NCBI RefSeq assembly: GCF_003544915.1
Contig: NZ_CP032097.1
Coordinates: 1,302,001 to 1,366,000, forward strand
Direction of reading: 5' to 3'
Length of the DNA stretch: 64,000 nt
Origin: Arcobacter ellisii
Lineage (GTDB): Bacteria; Campylobacterota; Campylobacteria; Campylobacterales; Arcobacteraceae
This document shows positions 51,451 through 59,799 of this stretch, one piece after another; position 1 is the stretch's first letter; each line of letters begins with the position of its first letter. The position numbers and the translations under genes were made by a program. Below the pieces are notes generated by a model. That model did not search any database. It saw only the letters and a list, made by a program, of their open reading frames with translations, and was not told the DNA's origin.

Positions 51451-52239
51451 TTGGTTGAATTAAGTAAAAAAATTTCTACAATTGTAGGTAAAACTAATGC
51501 TGAATATGGATTAATTAAAGAGGGTGATAGAATATTAGTTGGATTTTCTGGTGGAAAAGATTCTTTAACGCTAATTCATGCCTTAAATAGAATAAAAAAA
51601 ATAGCTCCATACAATTTTGAATTTAAAGCTGTAACTGTAACTTATGGTATGGGCGAACAAGTTGAGTTTTTAAGTAATCATTGCAAAGAACATGGAATTG
51701 AACACGAAATAATTGATACTCAAATTTTTGAATTAGCTGGTGAAAAAATCAGAAAAAATTCATCTTTTTGTTCATTTTTTTCAAGAATGAGAAGAGGGTA
51801 TTTATACTCAACAGCACAAGAACAAGGATATAACAAAGTAGCTCTTGGGCATCATTTAGATGATGCAATGGAATCATTTTTTATGAATTTCTTTTATAAC
51901 GGAACAATGCGTTCTATGCCTCCAATTTATAAAGCAGAAAATGGTTTAGAAGTTATAAGACCACTTATTTTTTGTAGAGAGAGACAATTACGTGCATTTG
52001 CAAATACAAATGAAATCAATGTAATTGGTGATGAAGCTTGTCCAGGTCTTAGATTTGATGTAAAAATGCCACATGCAAGAGCAACAACAAAAGAGTTATT
52101 AGCAAAACTTGAAGAAGAAAATCCTAAAATTTTCGTTTCAATGAAAGCTGCTTTTAGCAATATTCAACTATCAACATTCTTTTATAAAGATATAAAAGAA
52201 TTAACAGATGAAGTAACGGAAGAAGATAATATTATATGA
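51451..52239 (+). CDS. ttcA: TtcA-like PP-loop ATPase (tRNA 2-thiocytidine family)
   Basis: 262-residue PP-loop protein starting at TTG. SGGKDS (residues 33-38) binds ATP and GHHLDDAMESFFMNFFYNG is the family motif. Known TtcA enzymes thiolate cytidine 32 of tRNA using a 4Fe-4S cluster held by a CxxC pair and a third cysteine. Here the pair reads C107-S-F-F110, so the second cysteine is Phe. One cysteine remains in DEACPGLR. The enzyme may bind its cluster differently or thiolate by another route. It overlaps the DUF523 gene by 4 bases. Confidence 0.82.
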   Translation: MVELSKKISTIVGKTNAEYGLIKEGDRILVGFSGGKDSLTLIHALNRIKKIAPYNFEFKAVTVTYGMGEQVEFLSNHCKEHGIEHEIIDTQIFELAGEKIRKNSSFCSFFSRMRRGYLYSTAQEQGYNKVALGHHLDDAMESFFMNFFYNGTMRSMPPIYKAENGLEVIRPLIFCRERQLRAFANTNEINVIGDEACPGLRFDVKMPHARATTKELLAKLEEENPKIFVSMKAAFSNIQLSTFFYKDIKELTDEVTEEDNII

Positions 52240-52730
52240 AAATATTAGTATCTTCTTGTTTATTGGGAGAAGATGTTAGATATGATGGAAACAATTCATC
52301 TATCGCATTTGATCCAAAATTTCCATTCTCACTAAAAGAATTATTTATGGATATTTTATGTGAAAATGAAATCTATTCATTTTGCCCAGAAGTTGCAGGA
52401 GGTTTGCCAATTCCTCGAATCTCAGCTGAAATAGTAAAAAATGATAAACCTTTTATAGTAAAAAATCAAGAAGGGCTTGATGTAACAATAAATTTTTTAT
52501 TAGGTGCAAAAAAAGCTTTAGATATTTGTAAAGAAGAGAATATAAAGGTTGCTCTTTTAAAATCAAAATCTCCATCTTGTGGAAATAAAGAGATTTATGA
52601 TGGTACTTTTTCTTCTAATTTGATTAATGGTCAAGGTTTAACAGCAAAATTACTTGAAGAAAATGGAATAAAAGTATTTAATGAAAATGAATTAAAAGAG
52701 TTAAATAAGTTTATAAAAACTAATAAATAG
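52236..52730 (+). CDS. DUF523 family protein (YbbK-like)
   Basis: 164 residues beginning KILVSSCLLGEDVRYDGNNS, with CPEVAGGLPIPRISAEIV and ALLKSKSPSCGNKEIYDGTFS. These conserved cysteines and the SxSCG motif define DUF523. Members often lie with tRNA-thiolation or sulfur genes, and here the gene is translationally coupled to ttcA. The exact function is not known to me. Its stop codon sits inside the terminator at 52710-52740. Confidence 0.88.
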   Translation: MKILVSSCLLGEDVRYDGNNSSIAFDPKFPFSLKELFMDILCENEIYSFCPEVAGGLPIPRISAEIVKNDKPFIVKNQEGLDVTINFLLGAKKALDICKEENIKVALLKSKSPSCGNKEIYDGTFSSNLINGQGLTAKLLEENGIKVFNENELKELNKFIKTNK

Positions 52731-52740
52731 TTTTTATAAA
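52710..52740. terminator. Bidirectional terminator made of coding sequence
   Basis: Perfect 13-bp stem TTTATAAAAACTA/TAGTTTTTATAAA around ATAAA. It contains the stop codon of the DUF523 gene (TAG) and, on the other strand, that of trxC. Confidence 0.7.
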
Positions 52741-53165
52741 CTCTCATTTACTAAATTTGAAAGTCTTAATGGGTCTAATGCACCTGAAACTCTCTTTTTC
52801 TCTATTCCATTTTTATAAACAATAAGTGTGGGAATAGACATAATTGAAAATTTTCTTGATAAAGTTTGTTCTACTTCTGTATTAACTTTAACAAACAAAG
52901 CTTTTAAAGGGTATTTTTGTGCTACTTGTGTAAAAATTGGAGCAAACATTTTACAAGGTCCACACCAAGGTGCCCAAAAATCTACAATTACTGGAATTTC
53001 TGAATTTACAATAATATGATCAAAATTTATTTCATTTAACTCAATTGGTGTTGTATCAAGTAATGATTTTTTACAACTACCACAATTTGCTTTAGAATAA
53101 CTATCTTTTACGGGAATTGCATTTATTTTTAAACAGTGAGGACATACTACATTTACTTTTGACAT
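52734..53165 (-). CDS. trxC: Thioredoxin 2
   Basis: 143-residue TrxC-type thioredoxin. The N-terminal zinc-binding domain (CPHC near residue 9 and CGSC near 29) is followed by a thioredoxin fold with the active site VDFWAPWCGPCKMFAP and the cis-proline loop SIPTLIVYKNG. TrxC is an oxidative-stress-linked disulfide reductase. The small flagellar-type gene lies 2 bases upstream. Confidence 0.94.
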   Translation of the reverse strand: MSKVNVVCPHCLKINAIPVKDSYSKANCGSCKKSLLDTTPIELNEINFDHIIVNSEIPVIVDFWAPWCGPCKMFAPIFTQVAQKYPLKALFVKVNTEVEQTLSRKFSIMSIPTLIVYKNGIEKKRVSGALDPLRLSNLVNESL

Positions 53166-53167
53166 TT

Positions 53168-53407
53168 TTAAGCCTTTATATTTAGTAACATATCAGAAGT
53201 TGCATTTTGTGTTTCAATACTTTTTGCATTAGCTGAATATGAAATAACTTCAGGTATTTGATTTACAATAGAATCTATTAAATCTGCACTAACTTCTTGA
53301 AATTGGGGATCAGCAACTGTATTTGCAACTCTTGCGATATTTGTAGCCATTTCATTGATTTGTAATTCAGAAGCTACCATTGAATTAAGATTATTATCAA
53401 TTCTCAT
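53168..53407 (-). CDS. Small flagellar-rod-like protein, function unknown
   Basis: 79-residue protein: MRIDNNLNSMVASELQINEM, then ATNIARVANTVADPQFQEVSADLI and AKSIETQNATSDMLLNIKA. The pattern of a short N-terminal helix, an NxARVAN stretch and a C-terminal helix ending with xTQNxxxDMLLxI recalls flagellar rod and hook proteins (FlgB/FlgC/FlgE ends). It overlaps the metalloprotease-like gene by 11 bases. A flagellar association is inference. Confidence 0.65.
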   Translation of the reverse strand: MRIDNNLNSMVASELQINEMATNIARVANTVADPQFQEVSADLIDSIVNQIPEVISYSANAKSIETQNATSDMLLNIKA

Positions 53408-53891
53408 AATTAAATCCTTGTTTTAAACTTTCTAATAACATTTTATTCAAATTTGCTGTTTGAGCTATACTTGAATCAGCTCCACTCATAGAACTAACAG
53501 AACTAGATGCATCTTTTAATTGTTCAAGTTTAATTTTAGCACTTTGTGGATCATTTGGAATAGATGTATCAAATCTAACGCTTCCACCCATTGCATATAA
53601 TTTTCCATCAGGACCAATTTGATAATTATAATTTATTGCACTTGTTGTCGCTGCACTTGAAGCATGCGTTTGCTCATGAGTTCTTATTTCACTATCTTTA
53701 TTTTTAAATTTATTCAAAACTCGTTGATAATCATTTTCATCATATTTTTCAGCGCCTAATACAACTGTATCAGTTTTTTCAAAAGTAGATTTTTCTAACT
53801 CTTTTTTATCAATTTTTGCTAATTGTCCTTTTTTTATAGACAATTCTTGATAAATTGATGATAAGTTTTGATAATTATCAGTTAGTTCCAT
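53397..53891 (-). CDS. Putative metalloprotease, CJM1_0395/SprA-related family
   Basis: 164 residues. The zinc-like motif IRTHEQTHASSAAT (HEQTH) is followed by YNYQIGPDGKLYAMGGSVRFDTSIPNDP, typical of the SprA-related/CJM1_0395 group. No signal peptide is visible, so it is cytoplasmic or exported by another route, perhaps the flagellar one as its coupled partner suggests. The enzyme activity of this family is, as far as I know, predicted only. Confidence 0.82.
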   Translation of the reverse strand: MELTDNYQNLSSIYQELSIKKGQLAKIDKKELEKSTFEKTDTVVLGAEKYDENDYQRVLNKFKNKDSEIRTHEQTHASSAATTSAINYNYQIGPDGKLYAMGGSVRFDTSIPNDPQSAKIKLEQLKDASSSVSSMSGADSSIAQTANLNKMLLESLKQGFNYEN

Positions 53892-53989
53892 ACTTTACCC
53901 ATTTTTAGTTTCATTTTAACAAAAAAAATTGTAATTGTAAATAAACTATTTTTACTTTTTTTAAATAAATCTTTCGATAAAATAATTTA

Positions 53990-55102
53990 ATGATATATAA
54001 TTTTCTAAAATCAACTACTTTAAAATTATTAATGCTTGTATGTACTGTTTTAGGTACATTAATAGTTTCTGCACTATTATTTTATAGTCAAATTGAACAG
54101 TTAAAAAAACAGATTGACAATATATATTTTGGAAATTTAATTCCTATCATAAAACTTCAAATTATTTCTGATAATTTTCAAGAAATCACCGCTTGTAGAA
54201 AGATAAAATATAATTGTGAATTTAAAAAAGAACAAGAAATCATACTTCAAGAATGGGATTATTACTATAAAGCTTATAAAAATGAAGATGAGAAAATAGT
54301 TGTTGATACAATCAATAATGAAATTCTTCAATCCTTTAAAGACAACAAATATAATCTTTTTATTAATATTTTAAAAAGAGTTGATTTTCTAATAAAATAT
54401 GAAACACAACAAGCTTTTAAACAAAGAAAAGCTTTTTTAGATGATTATGAGCAAATGAAAAATTATCTTTTTTATAATATTGTTTTAATTTTATTTTTAT
54501 CTTTTGTGATTATTGCTTATATTATCTATCAAGTTATAAAAAAAGATAGACAATTAACTGTATTAAATAAAAAGTATAAAATCGATTCTATTACTGATTC
54601 TATGACAAAACTTTATAATAGAAAATATTTTGATACAATTTTTGATAATATGCCATTTATTTCAAATGCCAATAATTGGAAATGTGCTTTTATTATGGTT
54701 GATATAGACTATTTCAAACAATATAATGATACATATGGACACGATTTAGGAGATGTTACACTTAAAAAAGTTGCAACAAGTTTAAAAGAGTATTTTAATA
54801 AAAAATATGAATTCGTTTTTAGATTAGGTGGAGAAGAATTTGGTGTAATTTTGTTTGATACAGATATAAATACCTTAGAAAATTGTCTAAAAGATATGAA
54901 TAGAAGAATTGTCGAATTACAAATTGAGCATAAAAATAGTAAAATACTTGACGTTGTTTCAATTTCAATGGGAGCTATAATATATGAACCAAATTCATAT
55001 ATCTCAGCTAACAAACTTTATAAATTTGCAGATGAATGTTTATATAAGTCAAAAGAAAATGGAAGAAATCAATATCATATTTATAACAAAGGAAATGAAT
55101 GA
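53990..55102 (+). CDS. Membrane-bound diguanylate cyclase (GGDEF)
   Basis: 370 residues. Two TM helices (about 12-32 and 160-182) enclose a periplasmic helical sensor of about 125 residues with two cysteines (TACRKIKYNC). The cytoplasmic GGDEF domain (about 205-370) has the intact active site FRLGGEEFGVI, KDYFKQYNDTYGHDLGD-type metal ligands (VDIDYFKQYND) and SISMGAI. It should make cyclic di-GMP. I see no clear inhibitory RxxD site five residues before GGEEF. The last 4 bases overlap pssA. Confidence 0.91.
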   Translation: MIYNFLKSTTLKLLMLVCTVLGTLIVSALLFYSQIEQLKKQIDNIYFGNLIPIIKLQIISDNFQEITACRKIKYNCEFKKEQEIILQEWDYYYKAYKNEDEKIVVDTINNEILQSFKDNKYNLFINILKRVDFLIKYETQQAFKQRKAFLDDYEQMKNYLFYNIVLILFLSFVIIAYIIYQVIKKDRQLTVLNKKYKIDSITDSMTKLYNRKYFDTIFDNMPFISNANNWKCAFIMVDIDYFKQYNDTYGHDLGDVTLKKVATSLKEYFNKKYEFVFRLGGEEFGVILFDTDINTLENCLKDMNRRIVELQIEHKNSKILDVVSISMGAIIYEPNSYISANKLYKFADECLYKSKENGRNQYHIYNKGNE

Positions 55103-55656
55103 GTTTTTTGTTTAATAAGTACAATCATTTTAATTTAGCAAATATTGTTACTTTTTTTAATATTGCATCAGGATTATTTGCAATATATTTTTTGACACAT
55201 CATCAATTTTTTGCAGCTGCACTTTTTGCTTGGCTTGCAGGTGGATTTGATATAGTTGATGGAAAAATCGCTAGAAAATACAATCTTTCAACACAATTTG
55301 GTATTCAATTAGATTCTTTTGCAGATTTTTTATCATTTGTAATTGTTCCTACTATGTTTATTTATTTTGCAGTAATTGATACAAAAGAACCTTTTTTAAG
55401 TGTTCCTTTAATTATCTTTGCATTTGTATATTACGTAATTTCTGGACTTAGAAGATTAATTCAATTTAATATAAATGCAGATGAAGGTAAGGTTGAAAAA
55501 TATTTCACAGGTGTTCCAACTCCACTTGGTGCTATTTTATTATGGATAGTTTATTTAATTTTTTTAACAGGATTTATTTCAGAAACTTTTGTACTTTTTA
55601 TGATGATAATTATTGGTTATCTATTAAATTCAAAAGTTAAAATTCCTCATTTATAA
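55099..55656 (+). CDS. pssA: CDP-diacylglycerol--serine O-phosphatidyltransferase
   Basis: 185-residue membrane enzyme making phosphatidylserine, the precursor of phosphatidylethanolamine. The CDP-alcohol phosphatidyltransferase motif is complete: DGKIARKYNLSTQFGIQLDS with the final Asp in FAD. It has about six TM helices and the GLRRLIQFNI segment typical of PssA rather than PgsA. It starts within the diguanylate cyclase stop codon. Confidence 0.88.
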   Translation: MSFLFNKYNHFNLANIVTFFNIASGLFAIYFLTHHQFFAAALFAWLAGGFDIVDGKIARKYNLSTQFGIQLDSFADFLSFVIVPTMFIYFAVIDTKEPFLSVPLIIFAFVYYVISGLRRLIQFNINADEGKVEKYFTGVPTPLGAILLWIVYLIFLTGFISETFVLFMMIIIGYLLNSKVKIPHL

Positions 55657-55665
55657 GTTATATTT

Positions 55666-56586
55666 ATGAATAATGAAATTGTAAGTGTAGATTTAGGCTC
55701 TAATTCTTTTAGAGTTCTAAAATATGATTGTAAAAATCATGAAATCATTTCAGAATATAATGAAGTAGTTGGAATGGCTGATGGTTTAGTAGATACAGGA
55801 ATTATTTCAAAGGAAGCTATGTTAAGAGTAATATCTGCAATTAACCATTCTTGCGAAGTTCTAAAATATGAAGCAAAAGATGCTGTTTGTGTAACAACAG
55901 CTGCCATGAGAAAAGCTAAAAATAATCAAGAAGTTTTAGAATTTTTTAAAAATGAAACAGGAATAAATTTTGAAATAATTGATGGTGATGAAGAAGCAAG
56001 ACTTACTTTACTTGCAGTTAAATATGCTTTAAAAAGAGAAAAAATCAATTCTGATAATTTTATACTTCTTGATATTGGTGGTGGTTCAACTGAAATTATT
56101 GTAAATACTAAAGATAACTATAAAGCAAAAAGTTTTGATTTTGGTATTGTAACAATGACTCAAAAATTTTTAAAAACACATGATTTACATAATGATTTAG
56201 AAAATAAAAAAATTGAGATTAAAAAGTTTTTGGACTCTTTAAATTTAGATTTAACAAATTATAGTTTTGTTGCAACTGCAGGAACACCAACAACTATCGC
56301 AGCAATTAAACTTGGACAAGATTTTTTTTCATATGACAGAAATATTGTAAATGGTGCAACAGTTAATCTTGAAGATTTAACTTTTTGTTTAAATATTTTT
56401 AAAGATTCTTCACAAGAAGAGATAACAAGACTTGTTGGTCGTGGTAGAGTTGAGTTTATTGAAGTTGGGATTTTTATTTATAAAACAATATTTGAAGTTT
56501 TAAATAAAAAAGAGTCAATAGTTTTAGATGATGGCTTAAGAGAAGGTGTTGCTATAAATTATTGTTTAACAAAGTGTAGAAATTAA
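55666..56586 (+). CDS. ppx: Ppx/GppA-family phosphatase
   Basis: 306-residue actin-fold phosphatase acting on polyphosphate or pppGpp. Phosphate-1 motif VDLGSNSFRVLKYD, then CVTTAAMRKAKNNQEVL, phosphate-2 LLDIGGGSTEIIVN and GTPTTIAAIKLG. The length is that of the short single-module form. Whether it favours polyphosphate or pppGpp cannot be decided. It is 9 bases after pssA and overlaps the convergent flagellin-like gene by 4 bases. Confidence 0.9.
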   Translation: MNNEIVSVDLGSNSFRVLKYDCKNHEIISEYNEVVGMADGLVDTGIISKEAMLRVISAINHSCEVLKYEAKDAVCVTTAAMRKAKNNQEVLEFFKNETGINFEIIDGDEEARLTLLAVKYALKREKINSDNFILLDIGGGSTEIIVNTKDNYKAKSFDFGIVTMTQKFLKTHDLHNDLENKKIEIKKFLDSLNLDLTNYSFVATAGTPTTIAAIKLGQDFFSYDRNIVNGATVNLEDLTFCLNIFKDSSQEEITRLVGRGRVEFIEVGIFIYKTIFEVLNKKESIVLDDGLREGVAINYCLTKCRN

Positions 56587-57386
56587 GAGAGTAATCTCAC
56601 ACTTTGTTCTTGAACTATATTTGCTTGAGAAGCTGCTAAATATCCAGCATTTGCATTGATATTTGATTTTGTAAAATCTGTTGATTCTTTTCCAAAATCT
56701 TTTATTTTATTCATTTTATTTTCATTGTATAAATTATTTTGTTCTTTAATATTTTCTAATGCTTTTTCTTCTAATTGTTTACTAAATTGGGAAAATTGAT
56801 TTGAAACATTTTGTAATTCACTTGAAGATGAAGCTACTTTATTTAAAGCATTTGATACATTTTCTGGATTATTCAAATCATTATTATTTACAGTTTCAAA
56901 AATATCATTTGCGAAACTTGCTGTATTTGTTTTAGCCATTGAAAAGTTTTCAGAACTAGTATTAATATCTATACTATTTTTGTCATCATAATAACTATTT
57001 ACTAATAAAGATTCATTTTTGTATTTTGTTTCATAAGCAACTTGATTAAAATTTCTTAAATCTTCATTTATACTTTGTTTTATATCATTTTTATTTTCTA
57101 AATTATTAATATTTTCAAGTTTATTTTGAATATTTTTCAAATAATCTTGTTGTTTTTCAATAGAATTTTGAGCAATTTTAGACATAGCTATTCCATCATT
57201 TAGTGATTGTACATTTAAAGATAACTCATCTCTTTGTTTGTTATAATCACTTATACTTAAGTTTAATGCCTCTTTTTCAGAATTATTAATTTTACCACTT
57301 AAAGAAGATTTTTCTAGCTGTAACGAAGAAGATGACGAGGTATTTAAACTTGATATAGAATTATTATTTATCGCATTTACATCCAT
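56583..57386 (-). CDS. Flagellin-like protein
   Basis: 267 residues. The N-terminal part (about 45-115) has LSLNVQSLNDGIAMSKIAQNSIEKQQDYLKNIQNKLENI, like the D0/D1 helices of flagellin. The C-terminus SNINANAGYLAASQANIVQEQSVRLLS matches the flagellin end, including the RLL(S/Q) close. The first 40 residues are Ser/Asn-rich instead of a standard flagellin start, and the middle is short. It is probably exported through the flagellar system and may be a minor filament or cap-like protein. GAAGGAG precedes the ATG. Confidence 0.75.
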   Translation of the reverse strand: MDVNAINNNSISSLNTSSSSSLQLEKSSLSGKINNSEKEALNLSISDYNKQRDELSLNVQSLNDGIAMSKIAQNSIEKQQDYLKNIQNKLENINNLENKNDIKQSINEDLRNFNQVAYETKYKNESLLVNSYYDDKNSIDINTSSENFSMAKTNTASFANDIFETVNNNDLNNPENVSNALNKVASSSSELQNVSNQFSQFSKQLEEKALENIKEQNNLYNENKMNKIKDFGKESTDFTKSNINANAGYLAASQANIVQEQSVRLLS

Positions 57387-57416
57387 TTGGGCTCCTTCAA
57401 ATTATTATTTTAATTT

Positions 57417-57422
57417 ATTATA
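57417..57422 (-). promoter_or_regulatory. Promoter -10 box for the flagellin-like gene
   Basis: TATAAT on the minus strand, preceded by TTAGC, about 31 bases before the start codon. It is a sigma-70-type box; I see no sigma-28 (CGATAT-type) element. Confidence 0.45.
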
Positions 57423-57568
57423 GCTAATTTTTTTAATAATTATTCATTACTATTAATATTTTTTATTTAGATATAGCTAAATTTACAAAATAAATAGATA
57501 ATCAAAAGGTAGTTTAATCATAGTTTTTGTAAAATAAATACTTATTTTTAGAACAATGGAGAATTATT

Positions 57569-59266
57569 ATGAAGATGACTGGCGCAAAAATGGTTGTAGA
57601 ATCATTACATCAAGAAGGGGTTGAAGTAGTATTTGGATACCCTGGAGGCGCTATTATGAACGTCTATGATGAAATATATAAACAAAACTATTTTCAACAC
57701 ATTCTAAATAGACATGAACAAGCTTCAATAATTGCAGCTGAAGGTTATGCAAGAGCAACTGGAAAAACAGGGGTTGCAATTGTTACAAGTGGTCCTGGAT
57801 TTACAAATGCAATAACAGGAATTGCTGATGCTTATATGGATTCGATTCCATTAGTTATCATTTCAGGACAAGTTCCAACAGCAATTATAGGAACTGATGG
57901 TTTCCAAGAAATTGATGCAGTAGGAATTTCAAGACCTTGTACAAAACATAATTATTTAGTTAATAAAATTGAAGATTTACCAAGAATTATTAAAGAGGCG
58001 TTTCATATAGCAAGTACTGGAAGACCAGGACCTGTTCATGTGGATATTCCAAAAGATATTACAGCTCAAGTTGCTGAATTTATATATCCAAGTGAAATAA
58101 ATTTACCAACTTATAAGCCAACGGTAAATTACAATAAAAGACAATTAAAAAAAGCAATGGAAGCAATTTCAAGTGCAAAAAAACCTCTTTTATATATAGG
58201 TGGTGGAGCAATATTATCTAATTGTGCATTTGAAATTAGAGAATTAGCTAGAAAATTAAATATTCCAGCAGTTGAAACTTTAATGGCAAGAGGAGTAATG
58301 GGTGATGAAAATCCATTATTCTTTGGAATGTTAGGAATGCATGGAGAATTTGCAGCTAATATGGCAGCTTATGAAACAGATTTATTAATCTCTTTAGGTG
58401 CAAGATTCGATGATAGGGTTACAGGAAGACTTGATGAGTTTGCTTCAAAAGCAAAAGTTATTCATGTTGATATTGACCCAACTTCAATTGCAAAATTAGT
58501 AGTTCCAGATTATCCAATAGTTGGAGATTTAAAAGTTACAGTTAAAGCTATGATTGAAGCTATTGAAGAAAATGAATTTAATGATTATACTAACTGGGTT
58601 GATTTATTAAAAGATTACAGAGAAAAAGAACCTTTAAGATATCTTGATTCAAATGAAGTTATTAAACCACAATGGCCAATCCAAAGGGTAGGGAAACTTT
58701 TAGGAGATAAAGCTATTATTTCTACAGATGTTGGTCAACATCAAATGTGGACTGCTCAATTTTATCCATTTTCATATCCAAGACAATGGATTACAAGTGG
58801 TGGTTTAGGAACTATGGGATTTGGATTACCAGCTGCTATGGGTGTAGCAAGAGCAGTTAAAGGAACTGATAAAGTTACTATAAACTTTACAGGCGATGGT
58901 TCTATTTTGATGAACATTCAAGAGCTTATGACTTGTGTAGAATATGATTTACCAGTAATTAATATAGTTTTAAATAACAACTATTTAGGAATGGTTAGAC
59001 AATGGCAAACAATGTTCTATGAAAATAGATTATCAGAAACTGACTTATCTGCTCAACCAAATTTTAAAATGCTAGTTGAAGCTTTTGGTGGTTTAGGTTA
59101 TAGAGTTACAACAAAAGAAGAGTTTGATGCTGCTTTAAAAGATGCAGTTGAAAAGAAAAAACCTGCAATGATTGAAGTAGTTGTTGCAAGAAATGAAGAG
59201 GTATTACCAATGGTTCCAAATGGACATGCGTTAAATGAAATGACATTAATTGAAGGAGCAAAATAA
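57569..59266 (+). CDS. ilvB: Acetolactate synthase large subunit
   Basis: 565-residue thiamine-diphosphate enzyme that opens valine, leucine and isoleucine synthesis. Features: VFGYPGGAIMNVYDEIY, the catalytic glutamate in RHEQASIIAAEGYAR, VTSGPGFTNAITGIADAYMDS, and the ThDP motif FTGDGSILMNIQELMTCVEYDLPVINIVLNNN. AGAA/GGAG precedes the ATG. No leader peptide rich in branched-chain codons is visible upstream. It overlaps ilvN by one base. Confidence 0.96.
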   Translation: MKMTGAKMVVESLHQEGVEVVFGYPGGAIMNVYDEIYKQNYFQHILNRHEQASIIAAEGYARATGKTGVAIVTSGPGFTNAITGIADAYMDSIPLVIISGQVPTAIIGTDGFQEIDAVGISRPCTKHNYLVNKIEDLPRIIKEAFHIASTGRPGPVHVDIPKDITAQVAEFIYPSEINLPTYKPTVNYNKRQLKKAMEAISSAKKPLLYIGGGAILSNCAFEIRELARKLNIPAVETLMARGVMGDENPLFFGMLGMHGEFAANMAAYETDLLISLGARFDDRVTGRLDEFASKAKVIHVDIDPTSIAKLVVPDYPIVGDLKVTVKAMIEAIEENEFNDYTNWVDLLKDYREKEPLRYLDSNEVIKPQWPIQRVGKLLGDKAIISTDVGQHQMWTAQFYPFSYPRQWITSGGLGTMGFGLPAAMGVARAVKGTDKVTINFTGDGSILMNIQELMTCVEYDLPVINIVLNNNYLGMVRQWQTMFYENRLSETDLSAQPNFKMLVEAFGGLGYRVTTKEEFDAALKDAVEKKKPAMIEVVVARNEEVLPMVPNGHALNEMTLIEGAK

Positions 59267-59763
59267 TGAATAACTTCAATCATTATTATGATAGTGAAAC
59301 TACAAGACAAGTAATTTCTGTAGTTGTATTAAATGAACACAATGTATTATCTAGAATTGTTGGACTATTTTCAGCAAGAGGTTATAATATTGATTCATTA
59401 ACTGTTGCTCCAATTGCTGAAAGTCCATATTCAAGAATGACAATAGTTACAACTGGTGATAAAAGAGTGATAGATCAAATTGTTAAACAATTAAATAAAT
59501 TAATTCCTGTATTAAAAGTAAATGAACATAAAAATGTAGTTGAAAAAGATACTGTTTTAATGAAATTTTCAATTGATAATAATTTATCAGATATTGATGT
59601 AATAGCTCGTGCTTATCATGGAGCTATTCAAAATGTTACAGATGAAGCAATTATCGTAAGTGCTACTGATTCATCTGCAAGAATTATGAATTTTATTAAA
59701 GTTATGCAAAAATTCAATCCACTTGAAGTTGTAAGAAGTGGTATTGTAGCTATGGAAAGATAA
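59266..59763 (+). CDS. ilvN: Acetolactate synthase small (regulatory) subunit
   Basis: 165-residue ACT-domain subunit that gives valine feedback control. The ACT start is RQVISVVVLNEHNVLSRIVGLFSARGYNIDSLTVAP, and the second half has ARAYHGAIQNVTDEAIIVSATDSSARIMNFI. It is coupled to ilvB and followed by a hairpin before lpxD. Confidence 0.95.
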   Translation: MNNFNHYYDSETTRQVISVVVLNEHNVLSRIVGLFSARGYNIDSLTVAPIAESPYSRMTIVTTGDKRVIDQIVKQLNKLIPVLKVNEHKNVVEKDTVLMKFSIDNNLSDIDVIARAYHGAIQNVTDEAIIVSATDSSARIMNFIKVMQKFNPLEVVRSGIVAMER

Positions 59764-59779
59764 GAGTTTTTCTTATCTT
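59757..59779 (+). terminator. Hairpin between ilvN and lpxD
   Basis: Perfect 9-bp stem AAGATAAGA/TCTTATCTT with the loop GTTTT, at the end of ilvN. No T-tract follows, so it may only reduce read-through into lpxD or protect the upstream mRNA. Confidence 0.5.
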
Positions 59780-59799
59780 ATCCTAATTAAAGGATAAAA

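Noticed and set aside
57387-57568. Possible attenuator leader for ilvB.
   Set aside because: No short ORF rich in Ile, Leu or Val codons and no alternative hairpins are visible.
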